NCBI GenBank assembly: GCA_017993775.1
Contig: JAGOMA010000026.1
Span: 1-64,000 of the forward strand
Origin: Chloroflexota bacterium
GTDB lineage: Bacteria > Chloroflexota > Anaerolineae > Promineifilales > Promineifilaceae
Length of the DNA: 64,000 nt
Reading direction: 5' to 3'
The notes under the pieces are model-generated. The model searched no databases. It had not been told where the DNA came from and was given only the letters and a program-made list of their open reading frames with translations. Made by a program: the position numbers and the translations under genes. The first letter of the stretch is position 1; every line of letters begins with the position of its first letter. Shown here piece by piece: positions 43,623-51,852 of this stretch.

Positions 43623-44246
43623 ATGATTGCTGTGCAAGAAAACCAAAACAATGCCCGCGAACGGGTCTTACAAACAGCCGAAACCCTCTTCCATAAAAGA
43701 GGCTTCCATGCTGTGACCATGCGCGATCTGGCTGAAGCGCTGGACATTCGGCAAGCGTCTCTGTACTACCACGTTCCCCAGGGCAAAGAGCAGTTGTTTG
43801 TGGAAGTCACCGAACGCGGGCTGGCGCGCCACCACGAAGGTCTGTCGGCGGCCATCCGCCAAGCCAGGCCATGCCTGCAAAGCCAACTGGAAGCCATTGC
43901 CGACTGGTTTGTGGCGCAGCCGCCGCTCAAGCTGTTTAGCATGGTCGAGGCCGATATGCCCGCGTTAACGTCGGAAAACGGCCGTTACCTCATGCAAATC
44001 GCTGAAGAAGCCCTGTTCCAACCACTCATCACCACCTTCGCCGCCGCGCAAAAACGGGGCGAAATCCGCGCCGTCAGCCCGGAACGGCTGGCCGGCCTGT
44101 TTTTAACCATGATAGAAGGCGTGCTCTACAGCGCGCGGGCGCACAAAAACAGCCTGACGCCGCAGCAACTCGCCCACGAAATGATCGATATTTTGCTCAA
44201 CGGCCTGTACCCTGTTGAGCCAAGGGGAGAAAGGAATTTACCATGA
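43623..44246 (+). CDS. TetR/AcrR family transcriptional regulator
   Basis: 207 aa. N-terminal HTH (ARERVLQTAETLFHKRGFHAVTMRDLAEALDIRQASLYYHVPQGKEQLF), with the usual F/Y-rich recognition helix (SLYYHV). C-terminal ligand-binding helices differ from named subfamilies. It has its own promoter and a palindrome, and its stop overlaps the permease start by 4 nt (ATGA), so it very likely controls the ABC exporter behind it in response to an unknown small molecule. Confidence 0.92.
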   Translation: MIAVQENQNNARERVLQTAETLFHKRGFHAVTMRDLAEALDIRQASLYYHVPQGKEQLFVEVTERGLARHHEGLSAAIRQARPCLQSQLEAIADWFVAQPPLKLFSMVEADMPALTSENGRYLMQIAEEALFQPLITTFAAAQKRGEIRAVSPERLAGLFLTMIEGVLYSARAHKNSLTPQQLAHEMIDILLNGLYPVEPRGERNLP

Positions 44247-45418
44247 CATTTTCTGTTGCTTTATATCTGGCATTTAAAGAACTTTGGCGCAATCGCGGCC
44301 GTTTCTTACTGGTCAGTATGGTCATCGCGCTGATCACGCTGCTGGTCATCTTCCTGGCCGGGTTGGGCGAAGGCCTGGCGACAGCCAACAAAGAATACCT
44401 GAGCAATTTAGGCGGCGAACTGGTTGTATTCCAGGATCAGGCCAACCTGGCCGTATTGTCCAGCCAAATTGGCCGGTCTAAAATGAACGACATTCGCCGG
44501 ACCGATGGCGTGGCCGACGCTGGAGCCATTGGCGCCAGCAGCGTATTTGTGGAATACCCGGGCATGGACACTACCGCCGAACCGACCTCCTTCTCGTTTC
44601 TAGGGGTGGAACCTGGGCGTCCGGGCGAGCCGACGGTGCTAGACGGCCGTTCCCTCAGCGGTCTGCGCGCCAACGAAGCCATCATAGATAGACGAATCGC
44701 TCAGGACACCGGCTTGCAAATTGGCGACGTTATCACCATCAAATCAACCCAGGCGGGCGTCGACCAATTCTATCCCGTCACCATCGTCGGCATTACCGCC
44801 AGCCAGCAGTTCTTTTTCCAATCGTCTATTTTTGTGCCGCTCTTCGCCTGGGACAACATTCGCCCCAAGCCGGTCGTCGGCAATTCGCAAAGCGAACTCA
44901 CCTATAACATCATCAACGTAAAGCTAGAAAATCCGGCCGATGAAGAAGTGATGATCGAACGGCTGCAAAATGATATTGTCGGCATTGAAGTAGTCACTGT
45001 GGTCACCGCATACGAAAATTCGCCCGGCTACGCGGCCCAGCAAAGCACACTCAACACGCAACGCGGTTTCACCCTGCTGATTGGTGTCCTGGTTGTTGGC
45101 GGCTTCTTCCAGATTCAAACCTTGCAGAAGGTAGGCCAGGTCGGTATGTTAAAAGCGTTAGGCGCATCCAACCCCCTGGTCGGGCTGGCGGCTACGGCTC
45201 AAATAATCATTACCAATTTACTCGGCGTCGTTTTGGGCGGATTGGCCACCTTCTTGCTGGCGCTCGGGCTGCCGCAAAACGTGCCGATTATCTTCACTGG
45301 TCCGCAAGTTATCATCGCCATTTTGACCCTGCTCTTTATTGGTCCTTTGGGCGGTCTGGTTTCCATTCGATTCCTGGTGCGTGTAGAACCACTGCGGGCA
45401 TTAGGCCTGGCTTCTTAA
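44243..45418 (+). CDS. ABC transporter permease, MacB/FtsX type
   Basis: 391 aa. One N-terminal membrane helix (FLLVSMVIALITLLVIFLAGLGE), a periplasmic-type domain (MacB_PCD: ELVVFQDQANLAVLSSQIG...), and three C-terminal helices carrying the FtsX core (GFFQIQTLQKVGQVGMLKALGASNPL; GPLGGLVSIRFLVRVEP LRALG). With the next gene it forms an exporter half of the type used for peptides, lipoproteins or antibiotics; this is not CcmB. Under TetR control by position. Confidence 0.9.
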   Translation: MTFSVALYLAFKELWRNRGRFLLVSMVIALITLLVIFLAGLGEGLATANKEYLSNLGGELVVFQDQANLAVLSSQIGRSKMNDIRRTDGVADAGAIGASSVFVEYPGMDTTAEPTSFSFLGVEPGRPGEPTVLDGRSLSGLRANEAIIDRRIAQDTGLQIGDVITIKSTQAGVDQFYPVTIVGITASQQFFFQSSIFVPLFAWDNIRPKPVVGNSQSELTYNIINVKLENPADEEVMIERLQNDIVGIEVVTVVTAYENSPGYAAQQSTLNTQRGFTLLIGVLVVGGFFQIQTLQKVGQVGMLKALGASNPLVGLAATAQIIITNLLGVVLGGLATFLLALGLPQNVPIIFTGPQVIIAILTLLFIGPLGGLVSIRFLVRVEPLRALGLAS

Positions 45419-45471
45419 GTCTGACATAACTTGAATTTTACTCACGACGAAAATTGATTAAGGCGGATACC

Positions 45472-46293
45472 ATGAAATCTACTCTGGCAACAAAAAACAT
45501 TACTAAAGAATATCAAATCGACGAATCGACCATTAAAGCCGTTGATGATGTCTCTATCGAATTATTTCCCGGCGAGTTTGTGGCCCTGGTTGGCCCCAGC
45601 GGCTCCGGCAAAACAAGCATGTTGGCGATGATCGCCGGGCTGCTTTCGCCCACCAGCGGCCAAATCATGCTGGGTGGCGAAGAAATCAGCCAGATGAGCG
45701 AATCGCAGTTAACGTCTTTTCGCCGACGCAAAATCGGTTTCACGTTTCAATCCAACAATCTGGTTCCGTTCCTGTCGGTGCGTGAAAATGTGGAGCTGAT
45801 GCTGCGGCTGAACGGCCGTTACGACAAAAACGGCCGTCAACGCGCCGCCGAACTCCTGGAACGCCTCGGCCTGGGCGAACGGATGAACAACCTGCCGTCG
45901 CAGCTCTCCGGCGGGCAAAAACAACGCGTGGCCATCGCCCGCTCCCTCATCCACGACCCCGACCTGGTGCTGGCCGACGAACCCACCGCCAGCCTGGATA
46001 CCACCCTGGCCTATCAGGTGGTGGAAACATTCTCGGAACTCATTCACGAGCAAAATCGCATCGGCATCATGGTCACCCACGACCTGCGCATGTGCCGCTA
46101 CGTCGATCGGGTCATTCAAATGATGGATGGCAAACTGGATGGCATTATCAGCGACCGTGAGGAAATTGAAGCGCTGGCCGGACTGGAGACACATAGTCTT
46201 CGCCCAACGGCCGTTAACCCCAACGGCGTCATCAAACAAAACAGCCCCTTGCAAGTTCCCACAGGCCTCATCGCCCCGGCGATGGCCTCATAA
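45472..46293 (+). CDS. ABC transporter ATP-binding protein, MacB/LolD type
   Basis: 273 aa. Walker A GPSGSGKT (about residue 44), Q-loop FQSNNLVPF, signature LSGGQKQR, Walker [12 protein letters not shown] and switch His MVTHDLR are all intact. Start 45472 follows AAGGCGG; a TTG at 45454 is possible. It continues with about 45 residues beyond the core. It powers the FtsX-type permease just upstream (gap 53 nt). Confidence 0.93.
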   Translation: MKSTLATKNITKEYQIDESTIKAVDDVSIELFPGEFVALVGPSGSGKTSMLAMIAGLLSPTSGQIMLGGEEISQMSESQLTSFRRRKIGFTFQSNNLVPFLSVRENVELMLRLNGRYDKNGRQRAAELLERLGLGERMNNLPSQLSGGQKQRVAIARSLIHDPDLVLADEPTASLDTTLAYQVVETFSELIHEQNRIGIMVTHDLRMCRYVDRVIQMMDGKLDGIISDREEIEALAGLETHSLRPTAVNPNGVIKQNSPLQVPTGLIAPAMAS

Positions 46294-46318
46294 ATCTGGC
46301 AAAACGCTGCGTAAACAA

Positions 46319-46364
46319 AAAGAACGCCGGGTAATGCACTTTCTTGCATTACCCGGCGTTCTTT
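46319..46364. terminator. Bidirectional terminator, 20-bp perfect stem
   Basis: AAAGAACGCCGGGTAATGCA (46319-46338) pairs completely with 46345-46364; 6-nt loop CTTTCT; A-run on the left and TTTATT on the right. It separates convergent genes. Confidence 0.9.
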
Positions 46365-46387
46365 ATTGTCCGCTGCAACCAACCGCC

Positions 46388-47008
46388 TCAACTACCTGAA
46401 CGACCCCACTTCGGCAAGGGCAGCAAACCGGGAACCCGTTGGCGATAAGCGGCGTACGTCTCGCCAAAAAAATCAGCCAGCCGCCGCTCTTCCACCCGCG
46501 ATCCGGCGTAAAAATAGCCGGTCGCCAGCAAGTTGAACAAAAAACTGGGCAAAAGCATGGGCGAGCCAAACCACAACACCAACATGCTGAAAAAGTAGAG
46601 CGGATGGCGCACAAAGGCATACATGCCGCCGGTAACCAGTTTGGGCGGCAGGTTCATTTCTTCTGCGCCTTGCAAAAAGCGCACCGCCTGCCGAAGGCCC
46701 ACAAAATCCCAAATATCTGTTTGCCACAGGGCGACGGCCAGCCCAACCAGCCCAATCAGGCGCAGAACTATGGCGCCATAAACCCAAGGGGCCGGTATTT
46801 GCCAGAGCAGAGTGGCGGGCACGGCCGTCCACATCACATAAAACACCGGCAAAATGGTGAGGAAGGAAATGACGTTGTAGAACAGACGGTACAGGCCGGC
46901 AAACGGCCGTTCCCCCATCCACCGCCGCGCCCAAGTCTTCGTCCGCCGCATGGCCAAAAGGCTGTGCAGCAAAGCCCAAATCAAGAAAGTGATCAAAAAA
47001 GGTATCAT
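46388..47008 (-). CDS. Isoprenylcysteine carboxyl methyltransferase (ICMT/PEMT)-family membrane protein
   Basis: 206 aa, five to six membrane helices. The ICMT/PEMT core is present: VTGGMYAFVRHPLYFFSM, then VEERRLADFFGETYAAYRQRVPGLLP (E-E-x2-L and Y-x3-R-V-P). Family members methylate lipids or protein thiols/carboxyls in the membrane using SAM; bacterial members also include NnrU-like proteins. Substrate unknown. Divergent from the thioredoxin-fold gene. Confidence 0.82.
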   Translation of the reverse strand: MIPFLITFLIWALLHSLLAMRRTKTWARRWMGERPFAGLYRLFYNVISFLTILPVFYVMWTAVPATLLWQIPAPWVYGAIVLRLIGLVGLAVALWQTDIWDFVGLRQAVRFLQGAEEMNLPPKLVTGGMYAFVRHPLYFFSMLVLWFGSPMLLPSFLFNLLATGYFYAGSRVEERRLADFFGETYAAYRQRVPGLLPLPKWGRSGS

Positions 47009-47083
47009 AAGCTGTTGATTGTTGACAGTTGATTTGCCAATTTCCCTCCGGCTGATTATAAATCGGGGGCAAGGAAACGCATA

Positions 47084-47749
47084 ATGAGTTTAGAACAAAA
47101 CATTTTCGACGCTGAAACCTGGGCGCAGTTGCCCGCCTTTTTGGAACATCTGCCGGAACCGCTTTATTTAATCGTTTGGGGCGATGAAACAGCCAGCCAA
47201 CGAGAAAAAGAAGCGGCGCTGCTCTGCCGTACGCTGGCCGACCGCTTTGACAACATCCAATTTCAAGCGCTGCCCCAACGCATCAATTACCCGTATTGGC
47301 CGGTTATTGGCGTGATGCGCGGCACGCAAGAAGATTATGAGGATGTTGGTGTGCGCCTTGTCGGGCTGCCGGCCGGATACCAGATGACATCGTTTATCAC
47401 GGCGATGCAGGCGGTGGCGTTTCAGGGCAGCGGGTTAGAGGCCAAAACGCGGGTGCAACTGCGAGATTTGCAGGAAGACGTGAACCTGGAATTGATTACG
47501 GCCGTTACCAACGAAAGCGGCGCGCTCATGGCCCAACCCCTTTTCAACATGGCCGCCTTCAGCCCCCACATCCGCACGTTCCTGATCATGGGTGATACGT
47601 TCCCCCAGGCAGCCTGGAAATACTCGGTGTTTGCCTACCCCCATTTGGTGATAAACGGCCGTGTCCACATCCAGGGCATCGTCAGCGAAGAAACCATCGT
47701 CCAACACATCGCCAAAGCGATTGTGCCAGACAGCCACAAACCCAGCTAA
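47084..47749 (+). CDS. Double thioredoxin-fold (Pdo-like) protein without CxxC
   Basis: 221 aa; AAGGAA 8 nt before the ATG. Two thioredoxin-like halves can be recognised by pattern: LYLIVWGDETASQREKEAALLCRTLADRF and later FSPHIRTFLIMGDTFPQAAWKYSVFAYPHLVINGR, which looks like the FPxxAxxYxVxGxPxxVIN ending of protein disulfide oxidoreductases. The CxxC active sites are missing in both; only one Cys remains. So it is probably a non-catalytic binding protein. It ends 4 nt into the convergent CcmC-like gene. Confidence 0.6.
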   Translation: MSLEQNIFDAETWAQLPAFLEHLPEPLYLIVWGDETASQREKEAALLCRTLADRFDNIQFQALPQRINYPYWPVIGVMRGTQEDYEDVGVRLVGLPAGYQMTSFITAMQAVAFQGSGLEAKTRVQLRDLQEDVNLELITAVTNESGALMAQPLFNMAAFSPHIRTFLIMGDTFPQAAWKYSVFAYPHLVINGRVHIQGIVSEETIVQHIAKAIVPDSHKPS

Positions 47750-48411
47750 TCCGGCAGGCGCTCGGCGGCACGGCCGTTCGACCGCCTGACCACTAGCCAG
47801 ACCACCCAAACCGCCAGACTTGCCGTCAGCGCAAACATGCCGCCAAAAGCCAGCTTTATCCCCAACGAGTCCGAAGTGGAAATAGGGTTACGCGGATGCA
47901 GCAGCAGCGGCGCGCTGTAGGTCAGCCAAAAAATAATCGCCGGCAAAATGGCTTGCAGCGCCCCCCGCACACGCACCCACGGAATCCAGATATTTGCCGC
48001 CAGCACAATGACCGCCACAGCCAATCCATTCAACGCCGCCATCATGCGCGGCTCCTGCCAGAACACATTGCCCCAATTCACCTTAGAAGCCAACGCGCTC
48101 ATGGCAATACCGGCGGCATAAAAGCCAAACGCCACCCAGCCCAACGTCTGCATCCAATCGGCAAACCGCCTGCTGCCAGTCGCCAAAACCAACAGCCCCA
48201 GCAAGCCCGCTGCCACAAACCCGGCCATGCCTGTCCAGGTGAGAGCCACATGCACATAAACTGTTTTGATGCCCTGCCCCAAAGTAGATTCTTCCGGAGC
48301 CAACACCAGCAAAAAAGCAGCCATTGTCAACAACCCGCCCAACAATATCCAGGGCAAATTGTGGCGCCATCCATTTGTTGTTTGCTTCAAATTATTCATA
48401 CGCTCGATCAT
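47746..48411 (-). CDS. ccmC: CcmC/CcsA-like haem-handling membrane protein
   Basis: 221 aa from 48411 (another start at 48399 is possible). Six membrane helices. Haem-site features: His in VYVHVALTW, the Trp-rich WGNVFWQEPRM in place of the classic WGTxWxWDPR, and His in LLLHPRNPIS. CcmC moves haem to CcmE at the outside face, so this fits with ccmE/F/G/H 7 kb away, but it is not in that operon. CcmA and CcmB are not in the window. The unusual WQEPRM form is common in a CcmC-like branch rather than in proteobacterial CcmC. Confidence 0.75.
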   Translation of the reverse strand: MIERMNNLKQTTNGWRHNLPWILLGGLLTMAAFLLVLAPEESTLGQGIKTVYVHVALTWTGMAGFVAAGLLGLLVLATGSRRFADWMQTLGWVAFGFYAAGIAMSALASKVNWGNVFWQEPRMMAALNGLAVAVIVLAANIWIPWVRVRGALQAILPAIIFWLTYSAPLLLHPRNPISTSDSLGIKLAFGGMFALTASLAVWVVWLVVRRSNGRAAERLPD

Positions 48412-48455
48412 AACACGGCCGTCAAAGCCAGGCGACCCACAAGACATTGCCCATC

Positions 48456-49652
48456 CTACTCATCATCCCTGGCCTTACCCGCGCCATCCTTCTCCGGCCG
48501 CCGCGACGCATCCTTCAGACGCGCGTTTGGAGTGGGCGATCCGGCAAGAATTGCCCACATCTTGCGCCGCCAACGCTTCAACCGTGAACGCGCACGGGCG
48601 GCGATATAACGCGCCCGTTTCCACTCCCGATCCAATCGACGCACTTCCGGCGGCGTCACATCCCACTTCAACACCGTTGCCGCCCAGGTTAGCCCACCGC
48701 CAAAGCCCACAAAAACCAGGTTATCATTAGGACGCAGCCGCCCTTCTTCGATGGCTTCGCACAAGGCAATGGGAATAGACGCGGCCGAAGTATTGCCAGT
48801 CCGTTCTAAATTAACATAAAACTTTTCTTGCGGGATTTTTAACCGTTTGGCAGAGGTTTCGATGATGCGCATATTCGCCTGATGCGGCACGATCAGGGCA
48901 ATATCGTCGATGGTCAGATCGGCTTTTCGCAGGACTTCTTTCACAGAGGAAGCGATAACCTGGGTGGCAAAGCGAAAGACCTGCCGACCCTGCATATCAA
49001 TCGTGTTACGCTGATGCCCGTTTTCCGAAAAGCCATCGGCCAACATGGGCATGGGATTGTGATAAAGCGCCGGTAAACTGAGCAAATCGCTACCGGAACC
49101 ATCCGAATGCAGCACAGAGGCCAAAATCCCGCCCGGCACGCCGGAGCCGCGCAGGACCACTGCGCCAGCCCCATCGCCAAACAAAATACACGTTGAGCGA
49201 TCATCCCAATCCAATACCCGTGACATGGTTTCCGCGCCGATGACAATCGCATTACGCACCGAGCCGGTGGCGATGGCTTGCGCGGCCATTTCCAAGCCAT
49301 AGACAAAGCCGGAACACGCCGCGCTCAGGTCAAACGCTCCGGCCCGCGTTGCGCCAAGATAATCTTGCACCTGGCACGCGGTGGAAGGAAACATATGCTC
49401 TGGCGTGGAGGTCGCCACAATGATGAGATCGATTTGGGATGGATGCATATCGGCCACAGCTAAAGCGCGCGCGGCCGCCTCAAACGCCAGTGTGGAGGTA
49501 GTTTCCGCTTCCCCGGCGATGTGCCGCTGGCGAATGCCCGTGCGTGTATGAATCCATTCGTCCGAAGTGTCCACGATCTGGGCAATTTCATCATTGGTCA
49601 TGATGCGGTCGGGCAAATAACAGCCCCAACCGACGATGTGAGCATATTTCAT
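48456..49652 (-). CDS. fabH: 3-oxoacyl-ACP synthase III (FabH) with basic C-terminal tail
   Basis: 398 aa; start 49652 follows GAGGAC by about 6 nt. The catalytic triad is intact: Cys113 (SAACSGF), His257 (PHQANMRI), Asn287 (ERTGNTSAAS). FabH joins acetyl- or branched acyl-CoA to malonyl-ACP to begin fatty acids. Typical FabH ends at about residue 335 (ATVLKWDVTPP); this one goes on for about 63 residues rich in Arg/Lys (REWKRARYIAARARSRLKRW), with no domain known to me. No other fatty-acid genes lie nearby. Confidence 0.9.
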   Translation of the reverse strand: MKYAHIVGWGCYLPDRIMTNDEIAQIVDTSDEWIHTRTGIRQRHIAGEAETTSTLAFEAAARALAVADMHPSQIDLIIVATSTPEHMFPSTACQVQDYLGATRAGAFDLSAACSGFVYGLEMAAQAIATGSVRNAIVIGAETMSRVLDWDDRSTCILFGDGAGAVVLRGSGVPGGILASVLHSDGSGSDLLSLPALYHNPMPMLADGFSENGHQRNTIDMQGRQVFRFATQVIASSVKEVLRKADLTIDDIALIVPHQANMRIIETSAKRLKIPQEKFYVNLERTGNTSAASIPIALCEAIEEGRLRPNDNLVFVGFGGGLTWAATVLKWDVTPPEVRRLDREWKRARYIAARARSRLKRWRRKMWAILAGSPTPNARLKDASRRPEKDGAGKARDDE

Positions 49653-49702
49653 AGCTGTCCTCAAGCGCATTTGCGCGGGTTTGTAAAAATATTTAAAGAA
49701 AG

Positions 49703-49750
49703 AGCTAGAGGATGGCGCGGAAACCAATTTTCCAGCGTCATCCTCTAGCT
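49703..49750. repeat. Hairpin with AGCTAGAGGATG arms
   Basis: AGCTAGAGGATGGCG (49703-49717) pairs with 49736-49750 with one mismatch. Upstream of fabH (minus). CCTCTAGCT also recurs at about 7349-7375. Confidence 0.6.
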
Positions 49751-49787
49751 CCAACCCACTTGAATAAACCCGATGGATAAGAATCAG

Positions 49788-49815
49788 TTGCGATTTGTTA
49801 TGCCTTCCGTATAAT
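49788..49815 (+). promoter_or_regulatory. Promoter for the first metallopeptidase gene
   Basis: TTGCGA (49788-49793), 16-nt spacer, TATAAT (49810-49815), about 70 nt before the start codon. Confidence 0.5.
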
Positions 49816-49884
49816 CACCCGGCGCAACTTCCGTGCGTATGAGGCAGGGGAGAATCTTATCAATTGGGGAGTATATTCGTTCGG

Positions 49885-51816
49885 ATGATAAAGTTTGCAC
49901 TTTCTAAGAAAATTCATTGGATGATGGTTACGGCCGTTCTCGCCACCATCATCCTCTCCCACACCGCCTGTGGCCTCATTCAGGAACCCATTCCCGCGCC
50001 TATTACCACGCCGCCGCCGGCCAGCGCGTATGACACCCTGACGGCCGTCACCACCGCCATCGCCCCACCCCGCGATATGGCCGACCTGACCAATCGTTTT
50101 CAGGGCGGCAGCGTAACGGCCGTAGCCCAAACCGAACCCACCCCCTACCAGGTCGGCGACACGGCCGACTTTTGGGTCAAAGACACCGCCGCCAACCAGA
50201 CCAAACAAATTCAGGCCGAGCTGGTTTACCGCTCCGACGGCCTGAACATGTGGGCCGAAAGCGGCCTGAACCTGAAAGCAGCCGATGTGGCCGCCGCCGC
50301 CGACCGCCTGGAAAGCGACATTTTGCCCACCAACCGCGCCTTTTTCGGCACGGAATGGCAGCCGGGCATTGATGGCGACAACCGGCTGAATATCTTGCAC
50401 CTCAAGGAAATCGGGGATATTGGCGTGGCATATTTTTGGTCGGGCGACGAACAGGTAACGGCCGTCAACCCCTACTCCAACCAGCGCGAAATGCTCTATG
50501 TCAGCCTGAAAGACGCCCGCCTGGGCAGCGACAACTACTACCACGCCATCGCCCACGAATTCCAGCACCTCATCCAATGGCACATCGACCCCAACGAAGA
50601 CGGCTGGCTGAACGAGGGTATGGCCGAACTGGCGGCCCACGTCAACGGCTTTACCGTTGACCGCGCCGAAGATTTTATCTACGCCACCGACAACCAACTC
50701 ACCAACCTCACCCATGATCCGGAAACCATCGCCGCCGATTACGCCAACAGTTATTATTTTTCCGCGTACTTTTTAGATCGATTTGGCGAAGAAGCCACAC
50801 GCGCCTTGGTGGAACAACCGGCCAGCGGCCCGGCGGGGATAACGGCCGTTCTCCAAGACCTCAACACCGGCCTCACCTTCGACGACCTTTTTGCCGATTG
50901 GGCCATGAGCAACATTTTGCAAAGCCTGGGCCGCAGTGAAGGCGTGTATGGCTATAAAAGTGTCGAATTTGCCGGCATGAACCCGCAAATGTTCGGCGAA
51001 ATGCCTGTCATCCAGACCCACGAGGACACCGTTCACCAATACGGCACCGATTACTTCAACATCAGCAGCCCCACCCCGGTGACGGTGATCTTTACCGGCA
51101 CGCAGCAGGTGAAGCTAGTGGACGCGCTGCCGCACAGCGGCGATTATTTCTACGCCAGCCTGCCCGCCGACGAATCGGAAATGACCCTGACCCGCGCCTT
51201 TGACCTCAGCGGGGTAGACAAAGCGACGCTGTCGTTTTGGACGTGGTATGACATAGAACAGGGCTGGGATTATGCCAACGTGGCGGTTTCGGCCGATAAC
51301 GGCCGTTCCTGGCAGCTCCTCACCACCCAATCCACCACTCTAGACAACCCGCAAGGCAACAGCCTCGGCCCCGGCTACACCGGCGTCAGCGGCGGCGGCG
51401 AAACGCCTATCTGGCAGCAAGAAACAGCCGATCTCACCCCCTTCGCCGGCCAAAACATCCTGCTGCGTTTCCACGCCATCACCGATGGCGCCCTCACCGA
51501 AGCCGGGTTCCTGGTCGACGACATCGCCATCCCCGAACTAAACTACCAGGACAACGCCGAACAAGCCGGGCAGTGGACCGAATCCGGCATGGTGCGCGTC
51601 ACCAACACCCTGCCCCAATCTTTCATTGTGCAGCGCATCCTCGTGGGGTTTGAAGGCATCCAGATCGAACGCTTACCGCTTGATGAGAATCAGCAAGGCG
51701 AGTGGGTTTTCCCCATGGACAGAAACCACAGCGAAGCTATCCTTATAGTATCGGGCAGCACGCCGGTCACCCGGCAAACAGCGCCCTACAAATTTGTCAT
51801 CGTCCCGGAGGAATAG
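49885..51816 (+). CDS. Secreted zinc metallopeptidase with C-terminal MAM-like domain (copy 1)
   Basis: 643 aa. Signal peptide ending near TILSHTAC-type Cys, a possible but poor lipobox. Zinc site HEFQH (His224, Glu225, His228) and Glu244 in WLNEGMAEL give a gluzincin-type site. Later, LSFWTWYDIEQGWDYANVAVSADNGRSW and GFLVDDIAIPEL form a MAM/InhA-like beta-sandwich. The next gene is a paralogue in the same order. Family outside the M6 InhA core because the motif is HExxH-WLNEG, not the M6 HExxHxxGxxH. Substrate and export route not known. Confidence 0.8.
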   Translation: MIKFALSKKIHWMMVTAVLATIILSHTACGLIQEPIPAPITTPPPASAYDTLTAVTTAIAPPRDMADLTNRFQGGSVTAVAQTEPTPYQVGDTADFWVKDTAANQTKQIQAELVYRSDGLNMWAESGLNLKAADVAAAADRLESDILPTNRAFFGTEWQPGIDGDNRLNILHLKEIGDIGVAYFWSGDEQVTAVNPYSNQREMLYVSLKDARLGSDNYYHAIAHEFQHLIQWHIDPNEDGWLNEGMAELAAHVNGFTVDRAEDFIYATDNQLTNLTHDPETIAADYANSYYFSAYFLDRFGEEATRALVEQPASGPAGITAVLQDLNTGLTFDDLFADWAMSNILQSLGRSEGVYGYKSVEFAGMNPQMFGEMPVIQTHEDTVHQYGTDYFNISSPTPVTVIFTGTQQVKLVDALPHSGDYFYASLPADESEMTLTRAFDLSGVDKATLSFWTWYDIEQGWDYANVAVSADNGRSWQLLTTQSTTLDNPQGNSLGPGYTGVSGGGETPIWQQETADLTPFAGQNILLRFHAITDGALTEAGFLVDDIAIPELNYQDNAEQAGQWTESGMVRVTNTLPQSFIVQRILVGFEGIQIERLPLDENQQGEWVFPMDRNHSEAILIVSGSTPVTRQTAPYKFVIVPEE

Positions 51817-51852
51817 CCGCCGCGCCTCCACTTGTAAAACAGGCAGCAAATC

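Noticed and set aside
44243-46293. CcmAB haem exporter genes
   Set aside because: The permease has the FtsX/MacB layout and the pair is led by a TetR gene, so it is not the ccm ABC component.
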